17,957 nucleotides of DNA from Candidatus Aminicenantes bacterium RBG_13_64_14 (GCA_001773855.1 MEXZ01000119.1:401-18357); one strand, 5' to 3'; positions 7,311-13,889 are shown, counted from the stretch's first letter. A program made the numbers and translations. The notes: generated from the sequence alone by a model not told the origin.

Positions 7311-7793
7311 ATGATCGGCATCCTCTCCGATTCCCACGACAACCTGACCCGGGTCCGAGAAGCTGTCCGCCTGTTCAACGATGCCGGCTGCTCTCTCGTC
7401 ATCCACGCCGGCGATTTCGTCGCCCCCTTCACGGTCGATGAGCTCCGAAACCTCCGGGCCCCGGTCAAAGCAGTCTTCGGCAACTGCGACGGCGAGAGAG
7501 TCGGCCTGGCCAAGGCCTTCGAAGGGTTGGGTGAGCTCCGGGAGGCACCCCTGAAATTCTCCCACGCCGGCCTCCGTTTCCTTGTCTGCCATCTCGACGC
7601 CCCCGTCAATCGGCATCTCGCTTCCAAGGCATACGACGTCGTCGTCTTCGGGCACACCCACCTGCCCCTGGCCGAGCGCCGGGACGGGGGCCTTCTCGTC
7701 AACCCCGGAGAAGCGGGCGGCTGGCTCAGAGGCAAAAGCACGATCGCCCTCCTCGACCCGGCCGCCCTCGCCGCCGAAATCATCACCCTCTAG
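7311..7793 (+). CDS. YfcE/MJ0936-type metallophosphoesterase
   Basis: A 160-residue cytoplasmic phosphodiesterase of the calcineurin-like superfamily. All metal-binding motifs are present in order: D7-x-H9 (SDSHD), D35 (HAGDF), N58 (GNCD), H94 (VCHLD), and H115/H117 (FGHTH), followed by NPGEAGG. Relatives hydrolyse model phosphodiesters with manganese or nickel and their physiological substrate is usually unknown. At the fourth motif the common HG is replaced by HL. The length is typical. It is read from its own extended -10 promoter, divergent from tRNA-Val, and may be co-transcribed with the small frame that follows 9 nt later. Confidence 0.9.
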   Translation: MIGILSDSHDNLTRVREAVRLFNDAGCSLVIHAGDFVAPFTVDELRNLRAPVKAVFGNCDGERVGLAKAFEGLGELREAPLKFSHAGLRFLVCHLDAPVNRHLASKAYDVVVFGHTHLPLAERRDGGLLVNPGEAGGWLRGKSTIALLDPAALAAEIITL

Positions 7794-7802
7794 AGGTTCG
7801 CC

Positions 7803-7937
7803 ATGGCTCACCCCGTCAACCGCCGCCAGAAACCCGCCTGGCAGAAGACCCGCCGGCCCCCGACCCCACCGCGCCAGCCCGGAATGCTCAAAAACGCCCC
7901 CGGCCGCAAGATCTCCCCTCCCTCAAAGCCCAAATAA
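7803..7937 (+). CDS. Possible 44-residue basic, proline-rich peptide
   Basis: A short frame starts 9 nt after the phosphoesterase stop. AGAGG overlaps that stop and lies 7 nt before the ATG. The product begins MAHPVNRRQKPAWQKTRRPP and ends ISPPSKPK. It has about 11 K/R and 11 P, only one acidic-free stretch after another (no D or E at all), and no membrane segment. I recognise no family. The spacing and ribosome site suggest a coupled small gene, but frames this short with this composition also arise by chance in GC-rich DNA. Confidence 0.4.
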   Translation: MAHPVNRRQKPAWQKTRRPPTPPRQPGMLKNAPGRKISPPSKPK

Positions 7938-7960
7938 GGGGGTTCCCGCGGTCGGCCGCT

Positions 7961-8199
7961 GAGGGTCCTCGGGGGTCGTCTCCGTCCGCTGCGGTGCTTA
8001 TAGCCGATCTTGACGCTGCCCGGGCAGTGATGGGGGCCATGCATAGCCCCCGTAGCGGAGGGGGTCCCATCAGCTTGCTGATGGGGGAACCGCCGGGACT
8101 GGTTCCCAGGGGGGCCGGGGGATATGCATGGCCCCCGTCGCTGACAAAACGGGCAGCGTCCACCAACAAAAGACTCGCGGATGACCCCCTGAGGCCCTC
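7961..8199 (+). ncRNA. Candidate structured RNA or folded repeat, five nested stems
   Basis: The intergenic stretch 7938-8203 holds no other gene but folds as a single nested structure. Stem A pairs 7961-7980 with 8180-8199 (18 Watson-Crick pairs, one G-U, two single bulges). Stem B pairs 8012-8022 with 8150-8160 (11 pairs, perfect). Stem C pairs 8025-8051 with 8117-8143 (24 Watson-Crick, two G-U, one mismatch). Inside lie hairpin D, 8066-8085 (8 pairs, CTTG tetraloop), and hairpin E, 8086-8106 (6 pairs, 9-nt loop). The three wobble pairs are G-U only if the plus strand is transcribed. No promoter of its own was identified. It may be a 3' UTR of the phosphoesterase transcript, an independent RNA, or a palindromic DNA repeat. 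Confidence 0.5.
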
Positions 8200-8203
8200 C
8201 ATA

Positions 8204-8232
8204 TTGATTTAAATCCCTTGGTGGGCTATACT
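8204..8232 (+). promoter_or_regulatory. Sigma70-type promoter for the cpgS-arcC-OTC operon
   Basis: TTGATT (8204-8209), a 17-nt spacer and TATACT (8227-8232), both close to consensus. Transcription would begin near 8239, giving a leader of about 70 nt. The promoter starts 5 nt after the folded element above, so that element is not part of this leader. Confidence 0.75.
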
Positions 8233-8245
8233 TATCCTTCTTTTC

Positions 8246-8273
8246 GGACAATTGAAGATCGGATAATTGAGGA
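8246..8273 (+). repeat. 13-nt direct repeat in the operon leader
   Basis: GGACAATTGAAGA (8246-8258) and GGATAATTGAGGA (8261-8273) match at 11 of 13 positions with a 15-nt period, just downstream of the predicted transcription start. Each contains the palindromic AATT core. Tandem sites here could bind a repressor or an RNA-binding protein. It does not resemble an ArgR box. The gene's ribosome site (AAAGGAG) follows at about 8296. Confidence 0.4.
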
Positions 8274-8309
8274 CGGAGGAGTTTTTCTAAAAAGAAAGGA
8301 GAACTTATC

Positions 8310-9614
8310 ATGAAAAAGGTCATCATCATGGGCGCGGCCGGGCGCGACTTCCACAACTTCAACACCTATTTCCGGGACAACAAGGACTACCGGGTGGTCG
8401 CCTTCACGGCGACACAGATCCCCGATATCGCGGGGCGCAAGTATCCCGCGGAGCTGGCCGGGAAGCTCTATCCCAAGGGCATCCCGATCTACGCCGAGGC
8501 GGAGCTCAACGACCTCATCGCCGCCCACAAGATCGACGACGTCCATTTCGCCTACAGCGACGTCTCCCACGAGTACGTCATGCAGAAGGCCTCCCAGGTC
8601 TTGGCCGCCGGGGCCAACTTCGTCCTCCTTGGCCCGAACGACACGATGATCAAGAGCCGCAAGCCCGTCATCTCGGTCTGCGCTGTCCGCACCGGCTCGG
8701 GCAAGAGCCAGACGAGCCGCAAAGTGGCCGAGATCCTCCAGAAGAAGGGCCGCAAGGTCGCGGCCATCCGCCATCCCATGCCCTACGGCGACTTGGTCAA
8801 GCAGAAGGTTCAACGCTTCGCCACCTACGCCGACCTCGACAAGCACGAGTGCACGATCGAAGAGCGCGAGGAGTACGAGCCCCACATCGACAAGGGCATC
8901 ATCGTCTACGCCGGCGTCGACTACGGGGCCATCCTCCGCCAGGCCGAAAAAGAGGCCGACGTCATCCTCTGGGACGGCGGAAACAACGACTTCTCCTTCT
9001 ACCGGTCCGACCTCGAGATCGTCGTCGCCGACCCCCACCGGGCCGGCCACGAGCTCCGCTACCACCCCGGCGAAACCAATTTCCGCCGGGCCCAGGTCAT
9101 CGTCATCAACAAGATGGACACGGCCACACCGGAGGACATCGAGGTCGTCCTGGCCAACATCAAGAGGATCAACCCCAAGGCGATCATCGTCCGGGCCAAC
9201 TCCCCGACGATCGTCAAGGACGGCGGCCGGATCACCGGCAAGCGCGTCCTCGTCATCGAGGACGGCCCGACCTTGACCCACGGCGGGATGAAGTACGGAG
9301 CCGGCATCGTCGCCGCCAAGAAGTACGGCGCGGCCGAGATCATCGACCCCCGTCCCTTCGCCGTCGGCACGATCAAGAAGACCTTCGAGAAATACAACCA
9401 CCTCGACAACGTCCTGCCGGCCATGGGCTACGGCGAGAAGCAGACCCGAGAGCTGGCCAAGACGATCGAGGCAATCGACTGCGACCTCGTCGTCAGCGCG
9501 ACGCCGATCGACATCACCCGTGTCATCAAGGTCAGCAAGCCCATCCTCCGCGTCGGCTACGAGCTCGAGGAGATCGGCAAGCCCACGCTCAAGGACCTGC
9601 TCAAGAAGTTCTGA
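8310..9614 (+). CDS. CpgS-like GTPase (cyclic 2,3-diphosphoglycerate synthetase family)
   Basis: A 434-residue protein of the family named after archaeal cyclic 2,3-diphosphoglycerate synthetase. It starts with a Rossmann-like segment (VIIMGAAGRDFHNFN, residues 4-18). A P-loop, RTGSGKSQ, lies at 127-134, a DGGNND motif (222-227) sits in the Walker B/G3 position, and NKMD (267-270) is a G4 guanine-specificity motif. Conserved stretches such as RHPMPYGDLVKQ and EDGPTLTHGGMKYGAG are family-typical. Archaeal members make an osmolyte, but the bacterial role is not established. It is the first gene of an operon with carbamate kinase (6 nt gap) and ornithine carbamoyltransferase, suggesting a link to carbamoyl phosphate or arginine/citrulline metabolism rather than to cDPG. 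Good AAAGGAG ribosome site. Confidence 0.88.
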   Translation: MKKVIIMGAAGRDFHNFNTYFRDNKDYRVVAFTATQIPDIAGRKYPAELAGKLYPKGIPIYAEAELNDLIAAHKIDDVHFAYSDVSHEYVMQKASQVLAAGANFVLLGPNDTMIKSRKPVISVCAVRTGSGKSQTSRKVAEILQKKGRKVAAIRHPMPYGDLVKQKVQRFATYADLDKHECTIEEREEYEPHIDKGIIVYAGVDYGAILRQAEKEADVILWDGGNNDFSFYRSDLEIVVADPHRAGHELRYHPGETNFRRAQVIVINKMDTATPEDIEVVLANIKRINPKAIIVRANSPTIVKDGGRITGKRVLVIEDGPTLTHGGMKYGAGIVAAKKYGAAEIIDPRPFAVGTIKKTFEKYNHLDNVLPAMGYGEKQTRELAKTIEAIDCDLVVSATPIDITRVIKVSKPILRVGYELEEIGKPTLKDLLKKF

Positions 9615-9620
9615 GGATTC

Positions 9621-10586
9621 ATGAGACCGAAGATCGCCCTCGTCGCCTTCGGCGGCAACGCCATGCTCCCCGACGACCAGAGAGGTCTGCAGGCCGAGCA
9701 GATGCGGAACGCCCAGAAGGCGGCCGAGCTCATGGTCCACATCGTCCGCAAGGGCTACGAGCTTATCATCGTCCACGGCAACGGGCCCCAGGTCGGCAAC
9801 CTGCTCATCCAGATGGAGGAGGCGGCCAATAAGATCCCGCCCTATTCGCTCGACGTTTGCAACGCCATGACCGAGGGCAGCATGGGCTTCATGCTTGAAA
9901 GGGCGATCATCAACGAACTCCGCCGGCACTCGATCGACAAGGAGGTCGCTTCCCTCGTCACCCAGGTCGTCGTCGACAAGGATGACCCAGCTTTCGGGAA
10001 GCCGACCAAACCTATCGGGCCTTTCTACTCGAAGTACCGGGCCCAGATGCTCGCCCGGGAGAAGAAGTGGACGATGGTCGAGGATTCCGGCCGCGGCTAC
10101 CGCAAGGTCGTCGCCTCGCCCAAACCCATCGACGTCGTCCCCAACAGGATCATCCGCGAGCTCGTCGAAGCCGGCCGGATCGTCATCGCGGCCGGCGGCG
10201 GCGGCATCCCGGTCATCATCAACGGCAACGGCCTCTTCGAGGGTGTCGAGGCCGTCATCGACAAGGACTACGCCGCGAGCCTGCTCGCCCGCGAGGTCAA
10301 GGTCGACCTATTCGTCATCCTGACCGCCATCGAGCGCGTCTTCATCAATTTCGGCAAGCCCGACCAGGCGGAGGCCCCGGTCCTGACCGTGGACGAGGCC
10401 AAGAAGCACCTGGCGGACGGCCAGTTCCCCCCGGGATCGATGGGACCCAAGATCCGGGCCGCCGTCGAGTACATTGAGGCCGGCGGCCGGGAGGTCCTCA
10501 TCACCAAGGACTCCCATCTCAAGGCCGCCATGCTCAACCGCTCGGGGACCCGGATCATCGCTTCACACGAGGAGGAGCCGCAATGA
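9621..10586 (+). CDS. arcC: Carbamate kinase
   Basis: Carbamate kinase interconverts carbamoyl phosphate plus ADP with ATP plus carbamate and is the ATP-yielding step of arginine/citrulline fermentation. The 321-residue protein has the amino-acid kinase fold motifs: ALVAFGGNAM (7-16), IVHGNGPQVGNLL, the AGGGGIPVI loop, DKDYAASLLA, and LTAIERVFINFGKP. The end, FPPGSMGPKIRAAVEYIEAG, is also conserved. Length is normal. A GAGG ribosome site sits between the cpgS-like stop and this ATG. Its own TGA overlaps the ATG of the next gene by 4 nt (10583-10586), so kinase and carbamoyltransferase are translated together. Confidence 0.96.
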   Translation: MRPKIALVAFGGNAMLPDDQRGLQAEQMRNAQKAAELMVHIVRKGYELIIVHGNGPQVGNLLIQMEEAANKIPPYSLDVCNAMTEGSMGFMLERAIINELRRHSIDKEVASLVTQVVVDKDDPAFGKPTKPIGPFYSKYRAQMLAREKKWTMVEDSGRGYRKVVASPKPIDVVPNRIIRELVEAGRIVIAAGGGGIPVIINGNGLFEGVEAVIDKDYAASLLAREVKVDLFVILTAIERVFINFGKPDQAEAPVLTVDEAKKHLADGQFPPGSMGPKIRAAVEYIEAGGREVLITKDSHLKAAMLNRSGTRIIASHEEEPQ

Positions 10587-11506
10587 ATAAGGATTTCCTG
10601 TCGATACGCGACCTGAGCATCTACGAATTCAGCCAGCTGCTCGACCGCGCGGCGGAAGTGAAGAAGCACCCGCACAAGTACCGCCGGGCCCTCGAACACC
10701 GGATCCTGGCCATGATCTTCCAGAAGCCCTCCTTGAGGACGCGCATGACCTTCGAAGCGGGCATGCTCCAGCTCGGCGGAGAGGCCATCTACCTCGCCCC
10801 CTCGGACATCCAAATGGGCAGCCGCGAGGGTGCCTACGACATCGGCAAGAACCTCGAGCGCTGGGTCGACGGGATCATGCTCCGGACGTTCGGACACCAG
10901 ATCGCCGTCGACCTCGCCGCCAGCACGAAGATCCCGGTCATTAACGCCTTGACCGATCTCTCCCATCCCTGCCAGGCGATGGCCGATTTCCTGACCCTGC
11001 GAGAGCACAAGGGCGCCCTGGCCAACCTCAAGCTGGCCTATGTCGGCGACGGCAACAACGTCTGCCACAGCCTGATGCTGGCCGCCGCCCGGGGCGGGAC
11101 GAAGATGGCCGTAGGGACGCCCGCCGGTTACGAGCCGAAGCCCAAAATGGTCCAGGCGGCCCGGGAGGACGGCAAGGACACCGGCTTCGCCCTGACCCTG
11201 ACGAACTCGGCCGAAGAGGCGGCCAGCGGGGCCGACGCCGTCTACACCGACGTTTGGGCGTCCATGGGCCAGGAGGCGGAAAAGGAGAAACGGGCCCGCA
11301 TCTTCGCCCCGTACCAGGTCAACGCCCGCCTCATGTCCCACGCCAAGAACGGTGCCGTCTTCATGCATTGCCTGCCGGCCCACCGCGGCGACGAGGTCAC
11401 CGACGAGGTCATCGACGCGCCGACCTCCGTCGTCTACGACCAGGCCGAGAACCGGCTCCACGCCCAAAAGGCCATCCTCCTCGCGCTGATGGGAAAAAAA
11501 GACTGA
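10583..11506 (+). CDS. Ornithine carbamoyltransferase
   Basis: This enzyme joins carbamoyl phosphate to ornithine to make citrulline, or runs in reverse during citrulline breakdown. The 307 residues include the carbamoyl phosphate loop PSLRTR (49-54, with the L variant of STRTR), LRTFGH (100-105), HPCQ (128-131), and the ornithine-side motifs DVWASMG and HCLPAHRG. HPCQ and HCLPAHRG mark it as an ornithine rather than aspartate transcarbamoylase. Overlap with arcC suggests the catabolic form (ArcB), but sequence alone does not separate this from biosynthetic ArgF, so no symbol is given. GGAGGAG lies 5 nt before the ATG. Confidence 0.94.
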   Translation: MNKDFLSIRDLSIYEFSQLLDRAAEVKKHPHKYRRALEHRILAMIFQKPSLRTRMTFEAGMLQLGGEAIYLAPSDIQMGSREGAYDIGKNLERWVDGIMLRTFGHQIAVDLAASTKIPVINALTDLSHPCQAMADFLTLREHKGALANLKLAYVGDGNNVCHSLMLAAARGGTKMAVGTPAGYEPKPKMVQAAREDGKDTGFALTLTNSAEEAASGADAVYTDVWASMGQEAEKEKRARIFAPYQVNARLMSHAKNGAVFMHCLPAHRGDEVTDEVIDAPTSVVYDQAENRLHAQKAILLALMGKKD

Positions 11507-11508
11507 AC

Positions 11509-13557
11509 ATGAACAGCGAAACGACCACCCTCACTATGGTGTCCGCCGAGGACATCGCCCTCGTCGAGCGCGAGCTCGAACAGACGCCCCAGCCTCGGTC
11601 GACGCAAGCGCTCGCCGGAAAGCTGGCCTTCGAGAAGACGGCCACGGAGCGGACGCAGGACGTCAAGAAGTACGACCCCTATTCCCACTACGATGTGGGC
11701 GACTTCATCGAAAAGGACTACAACGAGCCCCTGACCGTGGGTAGCAAGGCCGTCGAGCACTTCGAGGGCCGGGTCATCCTGAAGGTCGTCGCCAAGACGT
11801 ATTCCAAGCATTTCAACTGCGAGATGCTCGATCTCGACTACCCCGGCGGCGGCGTCTTCCGGAAATATGTCGACTACATGAAAAAGACCAGGACCCAGGT
11901 CCTGCTCCCCGCGAGCCTCGAAGGCCGGAACGAGGCCGCGGAGATCATGGCTAAGGGCGACGACCCGCGGCTGACCGAGCTGCCCATGACCGAGCGCGAC
12001 CTCAAGACGCTCGAGAAGAACCTCCGGACCGCCCTGGCCAAGAACCCCAAAGTTTTCAGCTGGAATGACTTCTGGCAGCTTTCGACAAAGCGCGTGGACA
12101 TTCTTCCCGAAAAAGTCAAAGAGATCGAGAACGAGTTCGTCGAGACCCGGCGCTCGGCCGCGACGGAAGACCTTGTCAAAAAATATTTCGGGCTGGAGGC
12201 GTCGAGCGACCTCTTCGACCTCACCTGTCTGAGCCTATCCGCCCTCCTCGAGAAGAAATTCAAGAAGGACTTCATCCTCCTGGCCGAATTCGGCTGGGGC
12301 AAGTGGCACCTCAAGTCGATCCTCAACGCCCTGCCCGAGAACCTCCCCCTGGCCGCCCCGATGGCCAAAGTTCCCGAGCTCGAGGAGGTCGAGAAGCCCG
12401 AGATGAGCATCGTCCAGGCCTTCCCGATCAAGATCTACCTCACTTGGCGCGAGATCCTTTCGGGCGGGGTCAAGGTCCCCCGCAGCTTAAACAAGGAGCT
12501 CTCCCACGCCCGGGAGTACACGTTCACGGATCCCGAGGAAGGGAAGGCCTATACGCTCTATTACTACCCGAACCAGAATTTCTTCCTGGGGCTCCAGGAT
12601 TTCTACGCCCAGTACAACGTCCCCCAAGGGACGAGCCTGACTCTCGAAAAAACCGGCCCCAACGCTTTCAAGTTCTGGATCAAGAAATCGAAGAAGAAGA
12701 TGTCCGTCGCCCGGCTGGCCTACGACGCCGAAAAGGACGAGTTCCGCAGCGCGGGCGAGGAGGTCTACACCTACGCCGAGCCCAACAAGATCATCTACAT
12801 CGAGCGCGAGACGCTGGCCCGGATCTTGGCGCTCGCGGCGACACGCGAGGGCCTCGATCTCAAGGAACTCGTCGTCCCCATCTTCAAGGACCCAGCCCTG
12901 GCCACGTCCTCGCATTCCCTCCATTTCCTGCGGGCCTACCACCTCGTCGACGTCATCCGCCAAACGAACCAGGAGGACGTGGAATTCACTCTCCTGAACT
13001 CGCCGGAATTCGCCAAGTCCGATAAGAAAAAGGGCGTCTTCACGTATCATGAGCCCTACGTCCCGAAAGAGGAGGCGCCGCTCGAGGCCGCTTTCCCCGA
13101 AACCTACGCCGAACCCGAGGCCGAAGCCATCACGCCCGAGGAAGCGGCTCTCGAAGCCGTGGCCGAAGAGCTGCGGGGAGCCGTGGCCGCCAGGGAAGAA
13201 GCCCCCCGGGAACGCCCGACGGCGCTCGCTCTCCCCCCCGAGCCCGGCGCCCCCCTGAAGAAGGAAAAGGTCTTCAAGAAAAAGAAGCTTATGTCCGAGG
13301 GGGAGAAGGGCCAGGGCCCGAAGAAAAGCGAACGCCGGGTCATCGAAGAGAAGCTCGTCGAGGAAGAATCGGTCCAGGAAGCCCTGGCCGCCGTCAAGGA
13401 AAAAGCGGAAGAAGGCCTCGAACAGCGGGCCAAGGAAAAGAAAGAGGAGTTCAAGCCGGCTCCGAAAGAGCAGCCCAAGTTCGGCATCTTCGGCGACTTG
13501 CTCAAGACCGCCCTCAAGAAAAAGGACGACAAGCCGCCCGAAGACGAGACGAAGTAG
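11509..13557 (+). CDS. 682-residue protein of unknown function with charged tail
   Basis: I do not recognise this family. The start MNSETTTLTM at 11509 is 2 nt after the preceding stop; an upstream open extension to 11254 is a shadow of the carbamoyltransferase. Residues about 60-140 look like a small beta domain (VILKVVAKTYSKHFNCEMLD, then GGGVFRKYVDYMKK). Residues about 215-280 are helical (DLVKKYFGLEASSDLFDLTC; EFGWGKWHLKSILNALPEN) and could be a winged helix. Residues about 320-415 have a beta pattern (LSGGVKVPRSLNKEL, KAYTLYYYPNQNFFLGLQDF, GTSLTLEKTG) reminiscent of B3/AbrB-like nucleic-acid-binding barrels, which is inference only. From about residue 510 the protein is a long acidic then lysine-rich tail, probably disordered. 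No signal peptide or membrane segment. Its weak ribosome site suggests coupling to the operon. Confidence 0.85.
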   Translation: MNSETTTLTMVSAEDIALVERELEQTPQPRSTQALAGKLAFEKTATERTQDVKKYDPYSHYDVGDFIEKDYNEPLTVGSKAVEHFEGRVILKVVAKTYSKHFNCEMLDLDYPGGGVFRKYVDYMKKTRTQVLLPASLEGRNEAAEIMAKGDDPRLTELPMTERDLKTLEKNLRTALAKNPKVFSWNDFWQLSTKRVDILPEKVKEIENEFVETRRSAATEDLVKKYFGLEASSDLFDLTCLSLSALLEKKFKKDFILLAEFGWGKWHLKSILNALPENLPLAAPMAKVPELEEVEKPEMSIVQAFPIKIYLTWREILSGGVKVPRSLNKELSHAREYTFTDPEEGKAYTLYYYPNQNFFLGLQDFYAQYNVPQGTSLTLEKTGPNAFKFWIKKSKKKMSVARLAYDAEKDEFRSAGEEVYTYAEPNKIIYIERETLARILALAATREGLDLKELVVPIFKDPALATSSHSLHFLRAYHLVDVIRQTNQEDVEFTLLNSPEFAKSDKKKGVFTYHEPYVPKEEAPLEAAFPETYAEPEAEAITPEEAALEAVAEELRGAVAAREEAPRERPTALALPPEPGAPLKKEKVFKKKKLMSEGEKGQGPKKSERRVIEEKLVEEESVQEALAAVKEKAEEGLEQRAKEKKEEFKPAPKEQPKFGIFGDLLKTALKKKDDKPPEDETK

Positions 13558-13605
13558 CTAAAGGATATCCCGCACAGAGCCCTTGCGGCGCGTAACCCCC
13601 ATACT
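13558..13605 (-). pseudogene. SelB-like C-terminal tail, copy 3 (detached)
   Basis: Reads SMGVTRRKGSVRDIL then TAG. It is identical in amino acids to copy 1 and one residue away (K to R) from the end of the intact SelB-like gene. Its codons are GC-rich (CGC, GGC, ATC), like the chromosome. Its stop codon abuts the stop of the convergent 682-residue gene (13555-13557) with no gap. This suggests it is the original end of the SelB-like gene, left behind when newer ends were placed upstream. Confidence 0.85.
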
Positions 13606-13642
13606 GCCCTAATCCTCGCCAACGGACGAGGATTAGGACTGC
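13604..13642 (-). repeat. 39-nt GCAG-bounded palindrome, module h4
   Basis: In the minus direction GCAG, arm TCCTAATCCTC, loop, arm GAGGATTAGG, GCAG. With the flanks the pairing extends outwards through CCCCAT/ATGGGG, giving about 21 positions with one mismatch and two G-U pairs in minus-strand RNA. It lies 7 nt (ATGGGGA on plus) after the stop of tail copy 2 and runs straight into tail copy 3. No U-run follows. Confidence 0.85.
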
Positions 13643-13649
13643 ATGGGGA

Positions 13650-13724
13650 TCAAAGCATGTCTCTTTCAGAACCTTTTCGTCTCGTTATCCCCATGCTGTC
13701 TAGCAGTTCGAGGAGAGGGATGCT
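13650..13724 (-). pseudogene. SelB-like C-terminal tail, copy 2 (detached)
   Basis: Reads SIPLLELLDSMG, then ITRRKGSERDML and TGA. It matches the last 25 codons (with stop) of the intact gene at 68 of 75 nt; the first 11 codons are identical. Changes are V to I, K to R, V to E and I to M, plus one silent change, so here most differences alter protein. It is preceded directly by palindrome h3 and has no gene body in front of it. Confidence 0.88.
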
Positions 13725-13761
13725 GCCCTCATCCTCATGAAAACATGAGGATGAGGACTGC
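13723..13761 (-). repeat. 39-nt GCAG-bounded palindrome, module h3
   Basis: Minus direction: GCAG, then a perfect 13-bp inverted repeat CCTCATCCTCATG / CATGAGGATGAGG around TTTT, then GCAG. It has the same length and ends as h1 and h4 with an A-to-C variant core. Its final GCAG merges into the first codon (AGC) of tail copy 2. Confidence 0.85.
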
Positions 13762-13765
13762 TTCG

Positions 13766-13801
13766 CTGCCCTTCTTTTCATTAGACGAGGATTAGGACTG
13801 C
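13766..13801 (-). repeat. 36-nt GCAG-bounded half-palindrome, module h2
   Basis: Minus direction: GCAG and the left arm TCCTAATCCTCGTC are intact and end in GGGCAG as in h4, but the right arm has been replaced. The replacement can be read as EKKGSEA, loosely like the KGSE of tail copy 2, which may be a fifth fragment; that match is weak. It is separated from h3 by only 4 nt. Confidence 0.65.
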
Positions 13802-13836
13802 ATCCCATCCGGAACAAAACTCATGCGACCGACGTG
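13792..13836 (-). pseudogene. Fragment resembling the RNase R C-terminus
   Basis: One minus frame reads HVGRMSFVPDGMQS and stops at TAA inside module h2. RMSFVP is shared with the end of the intact rnr (15034-15051). The 18 nt match at 15 positions, and all three differences are silent third positions. Homology outside these six codons is not evident, so chance is not excluded, but rnr is the gene directly upstream of the SelB-like gene whose tails surround this fragment. Confidence 0.5.
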
Positions 13837-13838
13837 TA

Positions 13839-13889
13839 TTAAAGAATATCCCGGACTGAACCCTTCCTACGGGTCACTCCCATACTATC
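13839..13889 (-). pseudogene. SelB-like C-terminal tail, copy 1 (detached)
   Basis: Reads DSMGVTRRKGSVRDIL then TAA. Compared with copy 3 over 15 sense codons, nine codons differ and every difference is silent; the stop differs too (TAA against TAG). It follows palindrome h1 directly, with h1's right end (GGATAG) forming the first codons. It has no start codon or gene body. Confidence 0.88.

Noticed and set aside
7961-8199. Riboswitch controlling the cpgS-arcC-OTC operon
   Set aside because: A good promoter at 8204-8232 lies downstream of the structure, so the operon's main transcript would not contain it.
8232-9929. 565-codon open frame on the minus strand opposite the cpgS-like gene
   Set aside because: It is a mirror frame of a conserved gene in GC-rich DNA, with D/V/G-rich low-information sequence and no ribosome site.
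11254-11508. N-terminal extension of the 682-residue protein
   Set aside because: The extension is the carbamoyltransferase coding sequence read in another frame and is arginine/proline/glycine-rich; the ATG at 11509 is 2 nt after the upstream stop.
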